Shown here piece by piece: positions 27,214 through 36,146 of a stretch of 64,000 nucleotides of DNA. Within the stretch, counting starts at the first letter, position 1. Every line of letters begins with the position of its first letter. The stretch covers positions 13,610 to 77,609 of the forward strand of contig CAJOIF010000019.1 in assembly GCA_905234765.1 (NCBI GenBank). Direction: 5' to 3'. The notes beneath the pieces are model-generated. The model saw only the letters and a program-made list of their open reading frames with translations, had not been told where the DNA came from and made no database searches. The position numbers were made by a program, and so were the translations under genes. Source of the DNA: an uncultured Bacteroidales bacterium. GTDB taxonomy: Bacteria; Bacteroidota; Bacteroidia; Bacteroidales; F082.

Positions 27214-29355
27214 TCATTTAATCACCAATTCATCGATGATATTCTGACACTTGCCTACTTTCTCGATGCACCAGAGGAGGTAGCGGGCATCCATGCAGAT
27301 GGTGCGCTGCACTTTCTGTTCGAAGCTGAGGTCGCCGCTCATGGCCTCCCAGTTGCCGTCGAAGGCCAAACCGATGAGGTTGCCCTCACCGTCGATGACG
27401 GGACTGCCCGAGTTGCCGCCCGTGATGTCGTTGGTGGTGATGAAGTTGACGACCAGCTCACCGTTTTCGTTGGCATAACGGCCGTAGTCTTTCTTCGCCA
27501 CGAGGTCACGCACGTCTTGCGGAATATCGAACTCCCAGTTGCCGGGCACATACTTGGCCATCACGCCGTCCATGGTGGTGTAGTAGTTGTAGTTGATGGC
27601 ATCGGCGGCCTTGTATGGCTCCACGGTGCCATAGGTGAGGCGCATGGTGAAGTTGGCATCGGGATAGAAGTTGCGGTCGCTTTGCATCTCCATCAGGCCC
27701 TTCATGTAAAGACGTTCGCCTTGATTGCCAAGGTTTTGTGCTTCTCTATAACGGGTTAGTATGGTGTTGTAGGAGTCGATGATGTTTATGGTAAGAGCAA
27801 AAAGAGGGTCTTTGTCAAGGCTCTTGGGCTTCTGCATCCACTTCTCCAAACGGGCTTTGTCGGTGAAGATGGACTTCTCGAATGCCTTGGCCACGTATGC
27901 ACTGAAGTCGCCATCATTTGCGTCACCGATGCGTGTGACTTCACTCGGACGGAGCTCAGCGGGGATGTTCTTGTAGAATAGTCCAAGTAGGGCAGTGGTC
28001 ACGTCTTGGTCCAAAGGCATGCTGTAATCCTTGAAGAAAGCATCCACCAGGGGTTGCATCTTCTCGACAGAGGCCTTGATGTCGGCTTTGTCGGCTTTGG
28101 TCTCAAACATCTTGTTGATGCGCATGAACCTGCGGCTAAGGGTGATGGCTTCGCCGCCGTTCAAACCGGCCTCGCGGTGGTAGACAAAGGACTTCTCAAT
28201 TTTATCGAGGATGTCCCACTTGGCCTTGATACCCTTGAAGATGTCGCTATATTCGGCCTTGCGTTTCGGGTCAGCATTGACCCAGTTCATGAAGTCTTCC
28301 TCTTGGGCGAGACGGCGCTCATAGACATGGTTGCGCTTCAGTTGTTTTACCTGACCGATGTAGTATTTCCAGTAGTTCGACACACTGGCCTGCTTGGAGG
28401 CGTACATGATGAACACCTTTTGGTCGGCATCCATGTGCTTGCGGTAGTTTTCCAACTTCGTGGTGCGGCAGTCGATGATGGCGGGGCCTTCCTCTTCGAT
28501 GACGTTCTTCACGGTGTAGGAGGTCGAATAACGGTCGGTCGAGCCGGGATAGCCGAGAATCATAGCATAGTCGCCAGGCTTCACGCCGTCTAAATTAATA
28601 GGAAGGTACCACTTGCTTTTCATCGGAATGTTGTCTGCGCTGTACTCGGCGGGATTGCCATCCTTGTCGGTGTAGACACGGAAGATGTTGAAGTCGCCCT
28701 TGTGGCGCGGCCATGTCCAGTTGTCGGTGTCGGCGCCAAACTTGCCGATGCCCCAAGGCGGGCAGCACACGAGGCGCACGTCCTTGTATTCGTCATACTC
28801 GAAAAGGATGTACTGGTTGCCGCTATAGAAAGGCACAATTTCGATGCGCACGTTGCGGTCGCCTTTGCGGTCTTTCTCAAGCTGGCGTGAGTTTTTACCG
28901 ATGAGCTCCTCGCGCTCGGTTTCCGAAGTCTCTGAGGTGACACCTTGCAGCACAGCTTCGGTCACGTCTTCCACCTTATTTAAGAAAAGGACAGACAGGC
29001 CAGGATTAGGCAGTTCCTCCCCCTTGCTCTTGGCCCAAAAGCCGTCGGTGAGATAGTCGTGCTCGATGGACGAGTGCTTCTGCACATAACTCAGGCCGCA
29101 GTGGTGGTTGGTGAGCAGCAGGCCTTCGGGGGAGATGATCTCGCCCGTGCAGCCGCCACCAAACTGCACAATGGCATCCTTGATGCTAGGCTGGTTGAAG
29201 CTAAAGATTTGTTCCGCCGTGAGTTGACAGCCCATGGCTTGCATTTCGGCCAGATTTTGGCTGTTGAGAGCATAAGGCAGCCACATACCTTCGTCGGCGC
29301 GGGCGACCACAAATGACAGCATTAATGCTGCGAGTAAGGAGAATACTTTTTTCAT
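27214..29355 (-). CDS. S46-family dipeptidyl peptidase, DPP7 type
   Basis: A 713-residue periplasmic serine peptidase that removes dipeptides from peptide N-termini. The signal peptide (1-20) is followed by DEGMWLPYAL, the N-terminus-binding part. Triad regions are TNHHCG (82-87), NWTWPRHKGDF for Asp, and GGNSGSP (Ser649). The S1 specificity position in LAFDGN is Gly667. In this family Gly marks DPP7 (hydrophobic P1), while Arg marks DPP11 (Asp/Glu P1). The start at 29355 was chosen for the signal peptide and the -7 box at 29389. Its DPP11 counterpart is at 48292. Confidence 0.92.
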   Translation of the reverse strand: MKKVFSLLAALMLSFVVARADEGMWLPYALNSQNLAEMQAMGCQLTAEQIFSFNQPSIKDAIVQFGGGCTGEIISPEGLLLTNHHCGLSYVQKHSSIEHDYLTDGFWAKSKGEELPNPGLSVLFLNKVEDVTEAVLQGVTSETSETEREELIGKNSRQLEKDRKGDRNVRIEIVPFYSGNQYILFEYDEYKDVRLVCCPPWGIGKFGADTDNWTWPRHKGDFNIFRVYTDKDGNPAEYSADNIPMKSKWYLPINLDGVKPGDYAMILGYPGSTDRYSTSYTVKNVIEEEGPAIIDCRTTKLENYRKHMDADQKVFIMYASKQASVSNYWKYYIGQVKQLKRNHVYERRLAQEEDFMNWVNADPKRKAEYSDIFKGIKAKWDILDKIEKSFVYHREAGLNGGEAITLSRRFMRINKMFETKADKADIKASVEKMQPLVDAFFKDYSMPLDQDVTTALLGLFYKNIPAELRPSEVTRIGDANDGDFSAYVAKAFEKSIFTDKARLEKWMQKPKSLDKDPLFALTINIIDSYNTILTRYREAQNLGNQGERLYMKGLMEMQSDRNFYPDANFTMRLTYGTVEPYKAADAINYNYYTTMDGVMAKYVPGNWEFDIPQDVRDLVAKKDYGRYANENGELVVNFITTNDITGGNSGSPVIDGEGNLIGLAFDGNWEAMSGDLSFEQKVQRTICMDARYLLWCIEKVGKCQNIIDELVIK

Positions 29356-29388
29356 TGGGTTATTTGTTTGTTGATTCGAAATTTTCGG

Positions 29389-29396
29389 CAAAGATA
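29389..29396 (-). promoter_or_regulatory. -7 box for DPP7
   Basis: The minus strand reads TATCTTTG. The T-run of the preceding terminator (TTTTTTG) overlaps the expected -33 region. Confidence 0.65.
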
Positions 29397-29397
29397 A

Positions 29398-29431
29398 CAA
29401 AAAACCCCACCTCTTGGGGAAGAAGGTGGGG
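29398..29431 (-). terminator. Terminator upstream of DPP7
   Basis: On the minus strand the arms CCCCACCT and AGGTGGGG are followed by TTTTTTG. It closes either the yceD-rpmF transcript or a short RNA started at 29495. Confidence 0.8.
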
Positions 29432-29488
29432 AAAAACAATATAAAGATTATGAAAAAAATCCGATGTTGTCTTTTAATGTGTCGTCTG
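29398..29488 (-). ncRNA. Candidate small RNA, about 90 nt
   Basis: An exact -7 box (TATCTTTG, minus strand, 29495-29502) with TTG about 17 bp further upstream lies between rpmF and DPP7. It would start a transcript near 29488 that ends at the terminator at 29398-29431. No open frame of useful length lies between. Promoter plus terminator is the only evidence; there is no known RNA family match from sequence alone. Confidence 0.35.
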
Positions 29489-29539
29489 ACGCTGCAAAGA
29501 TAGGAATAATTCCGAAACGCAACGACTTCTCCGACTTTT

Positions 29540-29725
29540 TTACTGCTTGGCAGCCATGACCAGCTGACCTCTGTAGTACAGGTCGCCGTCCACATAGTAA
29601 GCACGGTGCATGACGTGCATGGTGCCGGTGACGGGATCGACGGTCACGTTAGGAGTTTCGGCTTTGTAGTGTGTTCTTCTCTTCGCGCCTCTGGTGTGAG
29701 ACTGTCTTCTTTTAGGATGTGCCAT
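29540..29725 (-). CDS. rpmF: 50S ribosomal protein L32
   Basis: A 61-residue basic protein with the invariant start [20 protein letters not shown], a component of the large ribosomal subunit near the peptidyl-transferase region. The zinc-ribbon cysteines found in some L32 forms are missing; this is the Cys-free variant, with [14 protein letters not shown] in the place of that motif. It lies 35 bp after yceD, the common yceD-rpmF pairing. Confidence 0.96.
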   Translation of the reverse strand: MAHPKRRQSHTRGAKRRTHYKAETPNVTVDPVTGTMHVMHRAYYVDGDLYYRGQLVMAAKQ

Positions 29726-29760
29726 TTTCTTGTTATTTTAACTAGTTAATTACCAATTGT

Positions 29761-30279
29761 TTATTTATCGTTCAAATTTATGTCTTTCAAAGCGGCCCAA
29801 CGCGGGTCTATGGTTTCTTCATCAGGTTGGGCAGCAGGAGCGTTCAGCATGGCAATGACCTCGGGGTCACATTGTCCTTCGGGATGCACCCTGTACATCG
29901 GAACAGCCAAAATGATGTATTCGTAAATCAACGAACTGACATCGAAGTCATGTGCATCGGCTTCCACGACGGCTACATCGTCCGACTCTTCGGCATTCTC
30001 CGTACCCAGTTTAATGAAGAACTCCTGCTGGCTTTCAATCGGCAGGTCGAACTCTTCAGCGCAACGGTCGCAAGCCACACGAACCGTCCCTTTGATGTCG
30101 AAACGAAGCGTCAACATGGTCTCCTGTCGGTCAACATCAAGACTTACGGACACCTTACCTTGCTGTATTTCAGAGTATTCCTTGTCAGCAAAGAAATCGT
30201 CATTGATTTCAAACTGATAGGAATGGCTGCCCAAGGCAAGACCGCTCACAGGGATCAGAAATTCGCTTTTCTTTTCCAT
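29761..30279 (-). CDS. yceD: YceD family (DUF177) protein
   Basis: A 172-residue cytoplasmic protein linked in many bacteria to 23S rRNA accumulation and regularly encoded before rpmF, as here. The family core is seen in RFDIKGTVRVACDRCAEEFDLPI; the CxxC pair is typical of DUF177. An acidic middle section (about 105-125) follows, and the C-terminal DPRWAALKDI is conserved. The start at 30279 is preferred because the -7 box at 30332 places the transcript start downstream of any earlier start codon. The leader contains a repeat fragment. Confidence 0.9.
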   Translation of the reverse strand: MEKKSEFLIPVSGLALGSHSYQFEINDDFFADKEYSEIQQGKVSVSLDVDRQETMLTLRFDIKGTVRVACDRCAEEFDLPIESQQEFFIKLGTENAEESDDVAVVEADAHDFDVSSLIYEYIILAVPMYRVHPEGQCDPEVIAMLNAPAAQPDEETIDPRWAALKDINLNDK

Positions 30280-30287
30280 TGCGCCTA

Positions 30288-30325
30288 AAATTGACTCCGT
30301 CGAACTACGTCGAATCTTCGATTTC
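30288..30325. repeat. Repeat fragment in the yceD leader
   Basis: GTCGAATCTTCGATTTC (30309-30325) occurs again exactly at 33129-33145 inside element E2, in both places preceded by TTGACTxCGTCGAA-like bases. It makes up most of the yceD 5' leader. Confidence 0.6.
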
Positions 30326-30331
30326 GGGCTG

Positions 30332-30339
30332 CAAAAGTA
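30332..30339 (-). promoter_or_regulatory. -7 box for yceD-rpmF
   Basis: The minus strand reads TACTTTTG, preceded by ATTTTG. Confidence 0.7.
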
Positions 30340-30394
30340 CAAAATTAATAAATACGATGGCCTTTTGTATTATTTTTTCTTTCTCAAACAATGC

Positions 30395-31615
30395 TCAACA
30401 GGCTTCAACACCATGTTCTTGCATGAATTTTCGTATGGTTTCGGCATGTCGCCCACGGATGATGACATGGTGGTTGCCGATGGAATGTTGGAGCAGATAA
30501 GGCTTCAGATTAACGCTAAGAGTGATTTGTGTGCGACAGAAATGCTCGCTGTAAGGTGTTTCGATGGCTTGTGCCTCGGCAACAAAATAGCGTTCAAGCT
30601 GTGGGCCACCCCATTTGAATAAGGTGTAGTCGGTCAAAGGCAGTAGACCTTGGATGGCCACGCCGATCCCCGACTCGAAATGCGAGCGGGCAATGGTCTC
30701 GTCGCACATCGTCAGCGGGATGGTACAATGCGCCAGCATAGAGGTTGCATCCGTCAGTTGTGAGGGGTTGGCCATGAAAGCCGCTTCACCGCACAAACGT
30801 TTGGCAAGCAACATGGTGAGCAAGGTCTGCATGTCGCCTTCGCAGCCCGCTACGATGCCTTCGTCGTTGAGCAAAGCTAAAGCCAAACAACTCGTCGTGC
30901 CACAAGCCTTCACGATGTCGAAACAGCGGATGGTCATGGCATCCAAACGTTCCTCTTGGCAGATGCGCTTGATGGCAAGATAGGCTTTGGCAGCCTCCAA
31001 AATATCATTATTCGAAGGTTCGCGGACGGCCTTGGCGCGTTTCACGATGTCTTGTGCCACCTTATTGGCCTCATTTTGTGGAATGGTATTGATGCCTTCG
31101 ATGAGGCGTTGCAGGTCGATGTCGATGGTTTCGATGCCATAATGTTGCCGCAAATAATCACGGTCGACACCGCTGGCGATTAACCAATCGGAGGGTTGGC
31201 CAAATAACCCGATACGGCCCTGTAGAGACACACGGCCGTGTGTCTCTACCATGGCCGAAATCATTTCATCATTCGTTCCATGCACAATGCGTCCTTCCAT
31301 TCCGTTGTTGCCGAGATAGGTCAGGATTTCCAAGGCGGCAGCCAGGGAATTGTTGCGTCCGTCGGCAATCAGGATGACCGATTGACCGTTGTCGTGCCAG
31401 ATGCGTTTGAACAGGTTTTCCACGCCACCAGTGGCAATCATCACGGCATCGGGAATGATTTGTAGAGACGCAAAATTTTGCGTCTCTGCATTTTCATCAC
31501 CGATAATGTTGATTTCTGCATGGCATTCGTTTTCCAGCCTTTGCAGCAATTCGGCATATTCCGTCCTGACGAAATCGTCGGTCTGGAAAGAGGAACGAAG
31601 GATTAGAATGTTCAT
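30395..31615 (-). CDS. L-fucose isomerase-like protein with two palindrome-derived insertions
   Basis: A 406-residue cytoplasmic protein that resembles the FucI/AraA C-terminal fold: an N-terminal Rossmann-like half (about 1-150), then IRCFDIVKACGTTSCLALAL and NDEGIVAGCEGDMQTLLTMLLA, typical of these proteins. A true sugar substrate is not evident, because the full FucI metal-site set is not visible. Two near-perfect palindromes lie in frame and encode VETHGRVSLQ (123-132) and AETQNFASLQ (43-52). Both sit in surface-loop-like places and keep the frame open. It ends 56 bp from the yceD promoter and follows the T9SS cargo gene by 3 bp, so it is probably co-transcribed with it. Confidence 0.75.
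   Translation of the reverse strand: MNILILRSSFQTDDFVRTEYAELLQRLENECHAEINIIGDENAETQNFASLQIIPDAVMIATGGVENLFKRIWHDNGQSVILIADGRNNSLAAALEILTYLGNNGMEGRIVHGTNDEMISAMVETHGRVSLQGRIGLFGQPSDWLIASGVDRDYLRQHYGIETIDIDLQRLIEGINTIPQNEANKVAQDIVKRAKAVREPSNNDILEAAKAYLAIKRICQEERLDAMTIRCFDIVKACGTTSCLALALLNDEGIVAGCEGDMQTLLTMLLAKRLCGEAAFMANPSQLTDATSMLAHCTIPLTMCDETIARSHFESGIGVAIQGLLPLTDYTLFKWGGPQLERYFVAEAQAIETPYSEHFCRTQITLSVNLKPYLLQHSIGNHHVIIRGRHAETIRKFMQEHGVEAC
31222..31249. repeat. 28-bp perfect palindrome inside the FucI-like gene
   Basis: The arms are GTAGAGACACACGG and its exact complement. It shares the TGTAGAGAC arm with 31461-31490 but has a different centre. It is read in frame as VETHGRVSLQ. Confidence 0.85.
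31461..31490. repeat. 30-bp near-perfect palindrome inside the FucI-like gene
   Basis: The arms begin TGTAGAGACGCAAAA and are complementary except for one T-G pair near the end. It is read in frame as AETQNFASLQ. Confidence 0.85.
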
Positions 31616-31618
31616 GGT

Positions 31619-33022
31619 TTAATGTTTCACAATAAAGCGTAATGTTGTCTTGTCTATCTTGACGAAATAGATACCGCTTTCGTAGCCCGTCGTGTTGATG
31701 CGGAGTTCGCTGTCGTTGGCCTCAAATTCGTCTACCTTTTGGCCGATGGCGTTATAGACGCGCACCGTACCAAGGTTTTCTCCATCGAGGGTCACAAAGT
31801 CATTGGCGGGATTGGGATAAAGCGTGGTCGAAGCCATGTCTTCATCCACCGACCAAGTGTCATCCACCATGACTACAAACTGTACATCAGGTAGGTTGCT
31901 TGTCACAGTGATAACGTCGGGGACAAGGCTTTTTCCTGTCACACAGCATAAGATACCTAATTCAACAGACTCGCCTTGAGGAATGGTGTACTCCGATACA
32001 TTACATGAAAGCCATTCTTGGGAATCTGGCCCTATGTAGAAACCTAACTCATAGCGTTCATCGCAAATGTTTGTAATGATAGCATCTTCAGCGGTATTGT
32101 TGTAAATGGTCATCCAAGTTACTTCGCACCAAGGCAGCACAACCGTATCCATGCTGAAAGTCAGCGTCTCGTCATAAACCACAGGTAAGGGCAATGTGGT
32201 GACAATTTCATAGACAGGATCACCATAGTTGCCGTCGGGGTCGGCTGGGAGGGTAACGACATAGTATTCCGTTTCGGGAGTCAAGTCGTTGAAGGTGTTT
32301 GTCAAGGTGGCGGTTTCAAGGTTTCCGTATGCTTCCATAATAGCAACGAGGTCTTCTCCCAAAACGGCAACCCATCCCATAATCTCCAATTCGGTGGCGC
32401 ACAGATAATAGTAGGAGGCGCAATCAGCGTTGGGTGTGAAGGTGGCCGTGATGCTGGTTTCGGCCGCATCGTCGATGGTAATGGCTACCTGTGGGTCGTA
32501 TGTCACAGCGTTGCAGTCATGCTGTTGTAGGCCATGGGCCTCTAGAGCAGAGATGACGTCTTGGGCGTTGTTGATGGGCCAAAGGTCTTGGATGACGATG
32601 GAACGGTCGGGAGCGATCAGGATTAGGGTGGGGTAGGCGGCGATTTGATAGTTGTTGCAAATCGTGATGCCGCCTCCCGTGGTGCCGATGGTGGGATATT
32701 CCACGCCGTAGTTGGTGGCCCAGTTCTGGCAGGCCCCATCGGCATCAGAGGGAGAGATCTCCATGTAGAATACGTCGTACATGTTGCAACCCATGAGGTA
32801 GTAGGATTCGACGACCTTCGGGGTGGCCTGTTGGCAAGGACCACAGGTGGTGAAGAAGAAATCGATGAGCACATATTGTCCGCTGTCGAGGATGTCGAAC
32901 AGGTGGACTTCTGTGCCGTGGCAGTCGGTTGCCGTGAAGTCGACGGCTTGGGTGATGTTGCATTGCGCTTTCAGGCCAAAACTGATGGCCAAAGCGAGCA
33001 TAAAGGTAAAGAGCTTTTTCAT
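31619..33022 (-). CDS. Secreted thioredoxin-fold protein with type IX sorting domain
   Basis: A 467-residue T9SS cargo. The signal peptide (MKKLFTFMLALAISFGLKAQ) is followed by a thioredoxin-like domain (about 20-185) with the redox motif FFFTTCGPCQ. Next come a fibronectin-like section (about 190-300) and a second beta domain. The C-terminal sorting domain has TLYPNPANDFVTL and ends in GIYFVKIDKTTLRFIVKH. The sorting domain directs export through GldM/GldN-dependent T9SS and surface attachment. The start at 33022 is set by the signal peptide and the -7 box at 33054. The substrate is unknown; disulfide reduction or heme handling are possibilities only. Confidence 0.88.
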   Translation of the reverse strand: MKKLFTFMLALAISFGLKAQCNITQAVDFTATDCHGTEVHLFDILDSGQYVLIDFFFTTCGPCQQATPKVVESYYLMGCNMYDVFYMEISPSDADGACQNWATNYGVEYPTIGTTGGGITICNNYQIAAYPTLILIAPDRSIVIQDLWPINNAQDVISALEAHGLQQHDCNAVTYDPQVAITIDDAAETSITATFTPNADCASYYYLCATELEIMGWVAVLGEDLVAIMEAYGNLETATLTNTFNDLTPETEYYVVTLPADPDGNYGDPVYEIVTTLPLPVVYDETLTFSMDTVVLPWCEVTWMTIYNNTAEDAIITNICDERYELGFYIGPDSQEWLSCNVSEYTIPQGESVELGILCCVTGKSLVPDVITVTSNLPDVQFVVMVDDTWSVDEDMASTTLYPNPANDFVTLDGENLGTVRVYNAIGQKVDEFEANDSELRINTTGYESGIYFVKIDKTTLRFIVKH

Positions 33023-33053
33023 ATCGTAAAGTTTTATATGATTAATGTCGCTG

Positions 33054-33061
33054 CAAAAATA
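33054..33061 (-). promoter_or_regulatory. -7 box for the T9SS cargo gene
   Basis: The minus strand reads TATTTTTG, 31 bp before the start codon. Confidence 0.65.
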
Positions 33062-33065
33062 AAGA

Positions 33066-33173
33066 ATAATTCGGAATGCTGAATATCGCGATGTGATGCT
33101 AAGTATTACCCAATTCCACATTGACTTCGTCGAATCTTCGATTTCATCATTCTGCATTCCACATTCCGCATTA
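33066..33173. repeat. Heptamer element of the ATTCCGC type (E2)
   Basis: The right part reads ATTCTGC, ATTCCAC and ATTCCGC in 7-base register and touches the lptD stop codon. The left part has TCGGAAT and GCTGAAT units. The middle contains the 17-bp sequence shared with the yceD leader. It matches E1 in design. Confidence 0.65.
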
Positions 33174-36068
33174 ATTATCCCGATAGTCCTTTTTCTTTGT
33201 GTATTTCAGGTCTTTCAAGGCTTGGGCCTTTACATTGATGGTGAAGTTCCAACTCTTGTAACTACCAATAGGAATCCAGTTGAAGCGCATCTCCCAGCAG
33301 TGGAGGTCACGGTAGATGCTGACGTTGGTGTAGGACAAGCCGTGGTTGGTGAAGTCCCAGCCAGTCGAGAAAGTGAATTTCCACTTGGGTGTGAGGCTGA
33401 TGTCTCCATTGAGGTTGAGTGTTTGAACGACGCGATTGGTGGCGATGCCCATAATGGCGGCGTATGTGACGTTGGTAGTATAACTTAGGTTGTAGCTTAG
33501 CGTAAGCGACCAGGGTGTGGTCCAGTCAACGTAGGCATTGGGATTGCCCATGATCTCGTGGAGTTCGTCGGGGTCGAATGCTCCCGACTGTTGGGCTTGG
33601 TTATTGATTTCATCGCGCACATTGTTATCTGGACTCTTGTCACCACGCAGTTTTTTCAGTTCGTTTTGATTGAACGAATAACTCAGGCTAAAGTTCCACG
33701 AAGAGCTGTTTTTATGGAAGAGGCGCCCGCTTTCGAGGATTTCGAATTTGTTGATGCGGCGCCCCAGTGAATCGCAAGCGTAGGGATCCCAAACGCTGCT
33801 ATAGTTGATTCTTAGCTTCTTGAACAAAGTCGTGCGGCCGTTGATGCCGAGGGTAGAGAATCGCAATGAGTCTTTGGTGACATCATAGTTGCCCGAGATA
33901 CCGAACGACTCAAGCAAGGTGATGTTTTTTAGGCCAGTGATGGTGTCGGAGCGCGACGGCATCTTCATGTCTAAGGTGTTGTTGAGGCTGTAAGTGATTA
34001 GCCCTGACTTGTTCTGGGAAGGCGAGCCGAAAATACCGTTGGCAAATTTATTGTAGGTTTGTTCTTTCCCGTTTCCGTCAACATAGGTTCCGTATATGTT
34101 CCATTTCGGGTCGCCGAAATTGGGCTTGTAGGTGAAGCCAACGGTGGGTGTAACTACATGGCGAACAGCGCGGATAGGTCCCTTAGCAAAACGCAACATG
34201 CCGTAGAGCTTGGTGGTGAGGTTGCTCGAAAGGTTGAAATCGACAAGGTTGCGGAAACCATGTATCGTGTCGGTTTGCAAGTGACCGGTCGAGTCGGTGT
34301 CGTGGACCCACTGTTTTTCCAAATGGGTGAAGTACATATAGTCGTTGAAATTGACCGAGTTGGTCCAAGTGAAGTGCTTGAAGAGCTTGATGGGCAGGTT
34401 GACGGGGATGTTATGTTTCACGCCAGTCATCGCATGGTTGCGTGCCACGTCTTTCATCCAGTCGCCGAAGTTCTCCGAGAAGCCCTGGAAGAGCACCGTG
34501 TCAATTTCATTGACATAGATTTTTCCGTTCATGGAGTAACCGACGTTCATTTCCTGGTACCAGCGTTTTTTGCCTACTTTGCCTACTTTCTTCAAAGGAT
34601 AGAAACGGTTGACGGTGAGGGTCAGTTCGGGCAATGAGGCGGTGACTTGTCGCGTCATGGTATTTTGGCTGTGGCTGGCGTTGAGGGTGAGATACACCTT
34701 GCCAGAGAAGTTGGTCTGATAGGCGATACTCGACTTGAAGGTGTTGCTCAGCTGGTCGGTGGTGGTTGTGGCGTTGTACTTGTTGAAGTTGGAGCTGACG
34801 ATGTTGACATTAGCCGAAAAGTTGCGGCGTGGATGCGATTTTGGATCTTGTTTGTGGACCCATTGTATCTTGAAGTCGTTGCTTTCTTCATAGTCGGCGG
34901 CACCTTTTGTGCCTATCTTGTTGACGGCGAAGCCCAAGTCTATCGATCCGTTGAATCTGTAACGTTTGTTGTAGCGGAAAGTCGGCTTGATGCCCCAGCT
35001 GCCTCGGGTGTAGATGTCGCCAAGTATCCGCAAATCGTAGCAATCGCTGATGCCCCAATAATAACCGCCGTTTTCGAAATAGAAGCCTCTGTTGGCCGAC
35101 TCGCCATAGGTGGGGATGATAAGTCCTGATTTTTTGCCTTTCGTGTTGGGGATGATGGCAAAGGGTAAGGCTAGAGGCACTGGCACATCGGAAACGGTCA
35201 TGTAAATGGGGCCAGTGATGATTTTGTCGTCGGGGATGACTTTGGCCTTCTTGAAGCGGAACTGATAGTGTGGATTGTCTTTGAGGTTGCAGGTGGTGTA
35301 GCCGCCCGAGCGTATGTTGATGGTGTTGTCATCCATGCGCTTGACGCGTTCTCCGTGCAGGTAGCCGCCACTCTCTTCGGTCCAGACCTTCGTGATGACG
35401 CCTTTTTTCGACTTGAAGTTGTATGACATCTCTTCCGCCTCAAACGTGGACTGGCCTTGGGTGAATACGGGACGGCCTTGCAGCTTGCCGAGGGAGTCGA
35501 GAGTGCCTTTGGCTTTGCAAACGCTGGTCTCAAGGTCGAATTCAAGATAGTCGGCTTTCAAGGTGATGTCGTTGTATTTGGCTTCCGCATTGCCATAATA
35601 GAACACTTTTTTCTGTTCCATGTCGCGGTAGACCGAATCGGAGGCCGAGCAGATGACCTTGTACTCGATGGCGGATTTGGAGCGTTGGGGCAAGTTTGTG
35701 TTAAGTGTGTCAGCTTGTTTCTGAAGAGAGTCGTGTTGTATCGAATCCAAAACGGGAAGGGTGTCCAAAACAGCACGGAGGCTGTCATGAACGAAAAGAG
35801 AATCAGAAACTACTATGCTGTCCGTGACGAAGTAGACCGTTGTGTCGGCAGGGATAGAGTCTACAATAATCGCTATTGTATCTGTGAAGCGGACAGGTTC
35901 CACTATGTGAACTACGGCCGTTGTGTCATAGGCTTTGGGCTCAAGATCATACTTATTTTTCTCAATATGAGAGGTTTGCTTGCATCCATAAAACACAACA
36001 ACCCAAAACATCAGCAGGCAAAATGCCGCTGTTGAAAAATATTTCCTATGAGTTGCGCGTTTTGTCAA
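33171..36068 (-). CDS. lptD: LPS-assembly protein LptD-like outer membrane barrel
   Basis: A 965-residue protein that inserts lipopolysaccharide into the outer leaflet. The N-terminus has a hydrophobic export segment ending in FYGC, possibly a lipobox. After a Thr/Asp-rich low-complexity stretch comes the OstA/LptA-like jelly-roll (about 140-290, YYGNAEAKYNDITLKADYLE, TEESGGYLHGERVKR). A long barrel with alternating aromatic strands runs to the C-terminus. VPVPLALPFAIIPNTKGKKS is a conserved LptD segment. It is divergent from the amidase gene across a shared promoter region. An LptA-like protein is encoded at 53071. The Bacteroidota form is diverged, but the family is clear. Confidence 0.88.
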   Translation of the reverse strand: MTKRATHRKYFSTAAFCLLMFWVVVFYGCKQTSHIEKNKYDLEPKAYDTTAVVHIVEPVRFTDTIAIIVDSIPADTTVYFVTDSIVVSDSLFVHDSLRAVLDTLPVLDSIQHDSLQKQADTLNTNLPQRSKSAIEYKVICSASDSVYRDMEQKKVFYYGNAEAKYNDITLKADYLEFDLETSVCKAKGTLDSLGKLQGRPVFTQGQSTFEAEEMSYNFKSKKGVITKVWTEESGGYLHGERVKRMDDNTINIRSGGYTTCNLKDNPHYQFRFKKAKVIPDDKIITGPIYMTVSDVPVPLALPFAIIPNTKGKKSGLIIPTYGESANRGFYFENGGYYWGISDCYDLRILGDIYTRGSWGIKPTFRYNKRYRFNGSIDLGFAVNKIGTKGAADYEESNDFKIQWVHKQDPKSHPRRNFSANVNIVSSNFNKYNATTTTDQLSNTFKSSIAYQTNFSGKVYLTLNASHSQNTMTRQVTASLPELTLTVNRFYPLKKVGKVGKKRWYQEMNVGYSMNGKIYVNEIDTVLFQGFSENFGDWMKDVARNHAMTGVKHNIPVNLPIKLFKHFTWTNSVNFNDYMYFTHLEKQWVHDTDSTGHLQTDTIHGFRNLVDFNLSSNLTTKLYGMLRFAKGPIRAVRHVVTPTVGFTYKPNFGDPKWNIYGTYVDGNGKEQTYNKFANGIFGSPSQNKSGLITYSLNNTLDMKMPSRSDTITGLKNITLLESFGISGNYDVTKDSLRFSTLGINGRTTLFKKLRINYSSVWDPYACDSLGRRINKFEILESGRLFHKNSSSWNFSLSYSFNQNELKKLRGDKSPDNNVRDEINNQAQQSGAFDPDELHEIMGNPNAYVDWTTPWSLTLSYNLSYTTNVTYAAIMGIATNRVVQTLNLNGDISLTPKWKFTFSTGWDFTNHGLSYTNVSIYRDLHCWEMRFNWIPIGSYKSWNFTINVKAQALKDLKYTKKKDYRDN

Positions 36069-36079
36069 GGCGAAACGTT

Positions 36080-36113
36080 TACTTTTGTGCGTTTGAAATT
36101 CGCTGCAAAGATA
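36080..36113. promoter_or_regulatory. Divergent promoters for lptD and the amidase
   Basis: Plus-strand TACTTTTG (36080-36087) faces the amidase and minus-strand TATCTTTG (36106-36113) faces lptD. The two transcripts would overlap by a few bases, so the promoters probably compete. Confidence 0.7.
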
Positions 36114-36146
36114 GTTTTTCTTTGCGCATAATACGTTGAATTTGAT

